This document shows, piece by piece, positions 6,131-6,534 of a DNA stretch of 6,534 bases. The notes under the pieces were generated by a model. It had not been told where the DNA came from and did no database searches. It worked only from the letters and a program-made list of their open reading frames with translations. The DNA is from DASZHC01 sp035938215 (GTDB lineage Bacteria; Verrucomicrobiota; Verrucomicrobiia; Chthoniobacterales; JAFAMB01). The DNA is taken from contig DASZHC010000031.1 in NCBI GenBank assembly GCA_035938215.1, forward strand, positions 1 through 6,534, read 5' to 3'. The number at the start of each line of letters is the position of its first letter. Positions within the stretch are counted from its first letter, which is position 1. Position numbers and translations under genes: made by a program.

Positions 6131-6165
6131 CCGACAGGTAGCAACACCCGCTGCTACACTGTCGG
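6131..6165 (+). ncRNA. Hairpin before the IS110-type transposase, possible part of its bridge RNA/end structure
   Basis: CCGACAG-GTAGCA (6131-6143) pairs with TGCTAC-A-CTGTCGG (6152-6165), giving 13 bp with a single bulged base and an 8-nt loop. It ends 4 nt before the transposase ATG at 6170. IS110-group elements are known to encode a structured guide RNA (bridge RNA) in the non-coding end upstream of the recombinase; IS1111-group elements have it downstream and carry subterminal inverted repeats. The stem may be part of such an RNA or simply a translation-limiting hairpin at the start codon. The structure is seen; the role is inferred. Confidence 0.45.
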
Positions 6166-6169
6166 CGAT

Positions 6170-6393
6170 ATGCAAAACAATACCGATTATGAACGTAGTG
6201 AGGGTCAGGCGGAAGCCAAGCCCGAAGTGATCAAATTAGGGTTGGACCTGCACGCGCGGCAGGTTACCGAGTGTCGGCAACTGGACGGGTCAACGCCCAA
6301 GCCGGCGCAGAAGTGGGATCCGTGGAAGTTGTTGGATCAAGTCGAAAAGTGGGTCAAGTCGGGGATCAAGGTCTACAGCTGTTACGAAGCCGG
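6170..6393 (+). pseudogene. IS110 family transposase, N-terminal fragment
   Basis: After a ~18-residue polar leader the protein reads EVIKLGLDLHARQVTECRQL ... PKPAQKWDPWKLLDQV ... GIKVYSCYEAG. This is the N-terminal RuvC-like half of an IS110-family DEDD transposase: the first catalytic Asp is D26 in GLDLHA and the Glu is E73 in YEAG. IS110 proteins usually have 300-450 residues. Here family similarity stops right after YEAG, where PCGYGLHR-type sequence is expected, and the frame ends 10 codons later at 6422-6424. The third and fourth acidic residues and the C-terminal serine-containing Tnp domain are absent, so no activity is expected. The ATG at 6170 lacks a Shine-Dalgarno and follows a hairpin. 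Confidence 0.8.
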
Positions 6394-6407
6394 AAGAAGG
6401 AAGCCGG
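6386..6407 (+). repeat. 8-bp direct repeat at the transposase-transposase junction
   Basis: GAAGCCGG occurs at 6386-6393 and again at 6400-6407, separated by AAGAAG. The first copy encodes the EAG of the IS110 YEAG motif and the second the EAG of the IS1634-like fragment, in different frames. The repeat marks the joint and suggests microhomology-mediated or slippage-type recombination. Confidence 0.6.
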
Positions 6408-6534
6408 GCGTGTCTTTGGATTGATTGATTTAAAGTTACCCAATCCGAGCAAATCCAAACGCAAAAAGTCCAAAACGAAAGTTAACTTCAGTTTTCGAAT
6501 TAACCGCGCCAAGTTTCGCGATGCCTATCGGCGC
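6394..6534 (+). pseudogene. IS1634/IS4-like transposase fragment fused out of frame to the IS110 relic
   Basis: In the frame starting at 6394 the sequence is open to the window edge and reads KEAGRVFGLIDLKLPNPS, a Lys/Ser-rich run, then VNFSFRINRAKFRDAYRR. The pattern of a basic linker followed by F-[ST]-[FY]-R-[LI]-[ND]-[RK]-x-[KR]-[FL]-R-x-x-[YR]-R-R, which in relatives leads into GRYLLRTNL, is that of IS1634/IS4-superfamily DDE transposases just before their last catalytic region. The N-terminal part is missing, and the upstream bases code for the unrelated IS110 protein in another frame. The remainder, if present, lies outside the window. I infer a 5'-truncated transposase. The short visible length limits certainty. 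Confidence 0.5.

Larger units (their letters stand above)
6170..6534 (+). mobile_element. Composite IS remnant (IS110-type joined to IS1634/IS4-type)
   Basis: Two incompatible transposase families are joined at about 6393-6407 in the same orientation, one missing its 3' part and the other its 5' part. No terminal inverted repeats or target-site duplication could be identified, since the right end is outside the window and the left end is not resolved. Confidence 0.6.

Overview
The window looks like a stretch of bacterial chromosome of mid-range GC. One compact, intact operon is flanked on both sides by decayed genes and insertion-sequence debris. The gene content (a YihY/BrkB membrane protein with DUF883, phage-holin-like and DUF3309 partners, a TPR-type regulatory ATPase relic, an AI-2E-family permease with a cytosolic tail, IS110 and IS1634/IS4-like remnants) fits a free-living soil or sediment bacterium. 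Verrucomicrobiota, Acidobacteriota or Proteobacteria are all possible. This is a guess from gene content; there is no rRNA or other marker gene in the window.

Left edge (1-471, + strand): the C-terminal TPR part of a large regulatory ATPase/adenylate-cyclase-like protein, broken by two in-frame TAG codons. It is followed by a short relic that reads like the last ~30 residues of an NRAMP-type metal transporter. Both are gene ends without beginnings.

Core (472-3069, - strand): five tightly packed genes, read from right to left: a 50-residue DUF3309 hydrophobic protein, a DUF883/ElaB-YqjD-type membrane-anchored protein, a YqjE/phage-holin-3-6-type membrane protein, a 136-residue uncharacterised one-helix protein, and a YihY/BrkB multispanning membrane protein. 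Spacings are 6 bp, 0 bp, a 34-bp overlap and an 8-bp overlap, so they are almost certainly co-transcribed and translationally coupled. All appear to be inner-membrane proteins. The order DUF883 then YqjE-like recalls the enterobacterial yqjD-yqjE pair. The N-terminal extension of the YihY protein resembles the membrane-anchor region of the gene just upstream, which suggests duplication and fusion within the operon.

Middle (3070-3720): upstream region of the operon, with an 18-bp palindrome, then the beginning of a NarL/FixJ-type response regulator cut off after about 45 residues.

Right (3721-5462, + strand): an AI-2E/PerM-family permease gene with a C-terminal cytosolic domain. About 35 codons, including the family's most conserved motif, are missing at about 4575 and the reading frame is shifted there, so it is probably a pseudogene.

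Right edge (5463-6534): about 700 bp with no confident gene but one minus-strand open frame with protein-like sequence. Then a hairpin directly before the start of an IS110-family transposase, whose reading frame breaks off after the first two DEDD residues and joins a fragment of an unrelated IS1634/IS4-like transposase. The overall picture is one conserved membrane cassette in a gene graveyard. No CRISPR array, tRNA, rRNA or integrase was seen.
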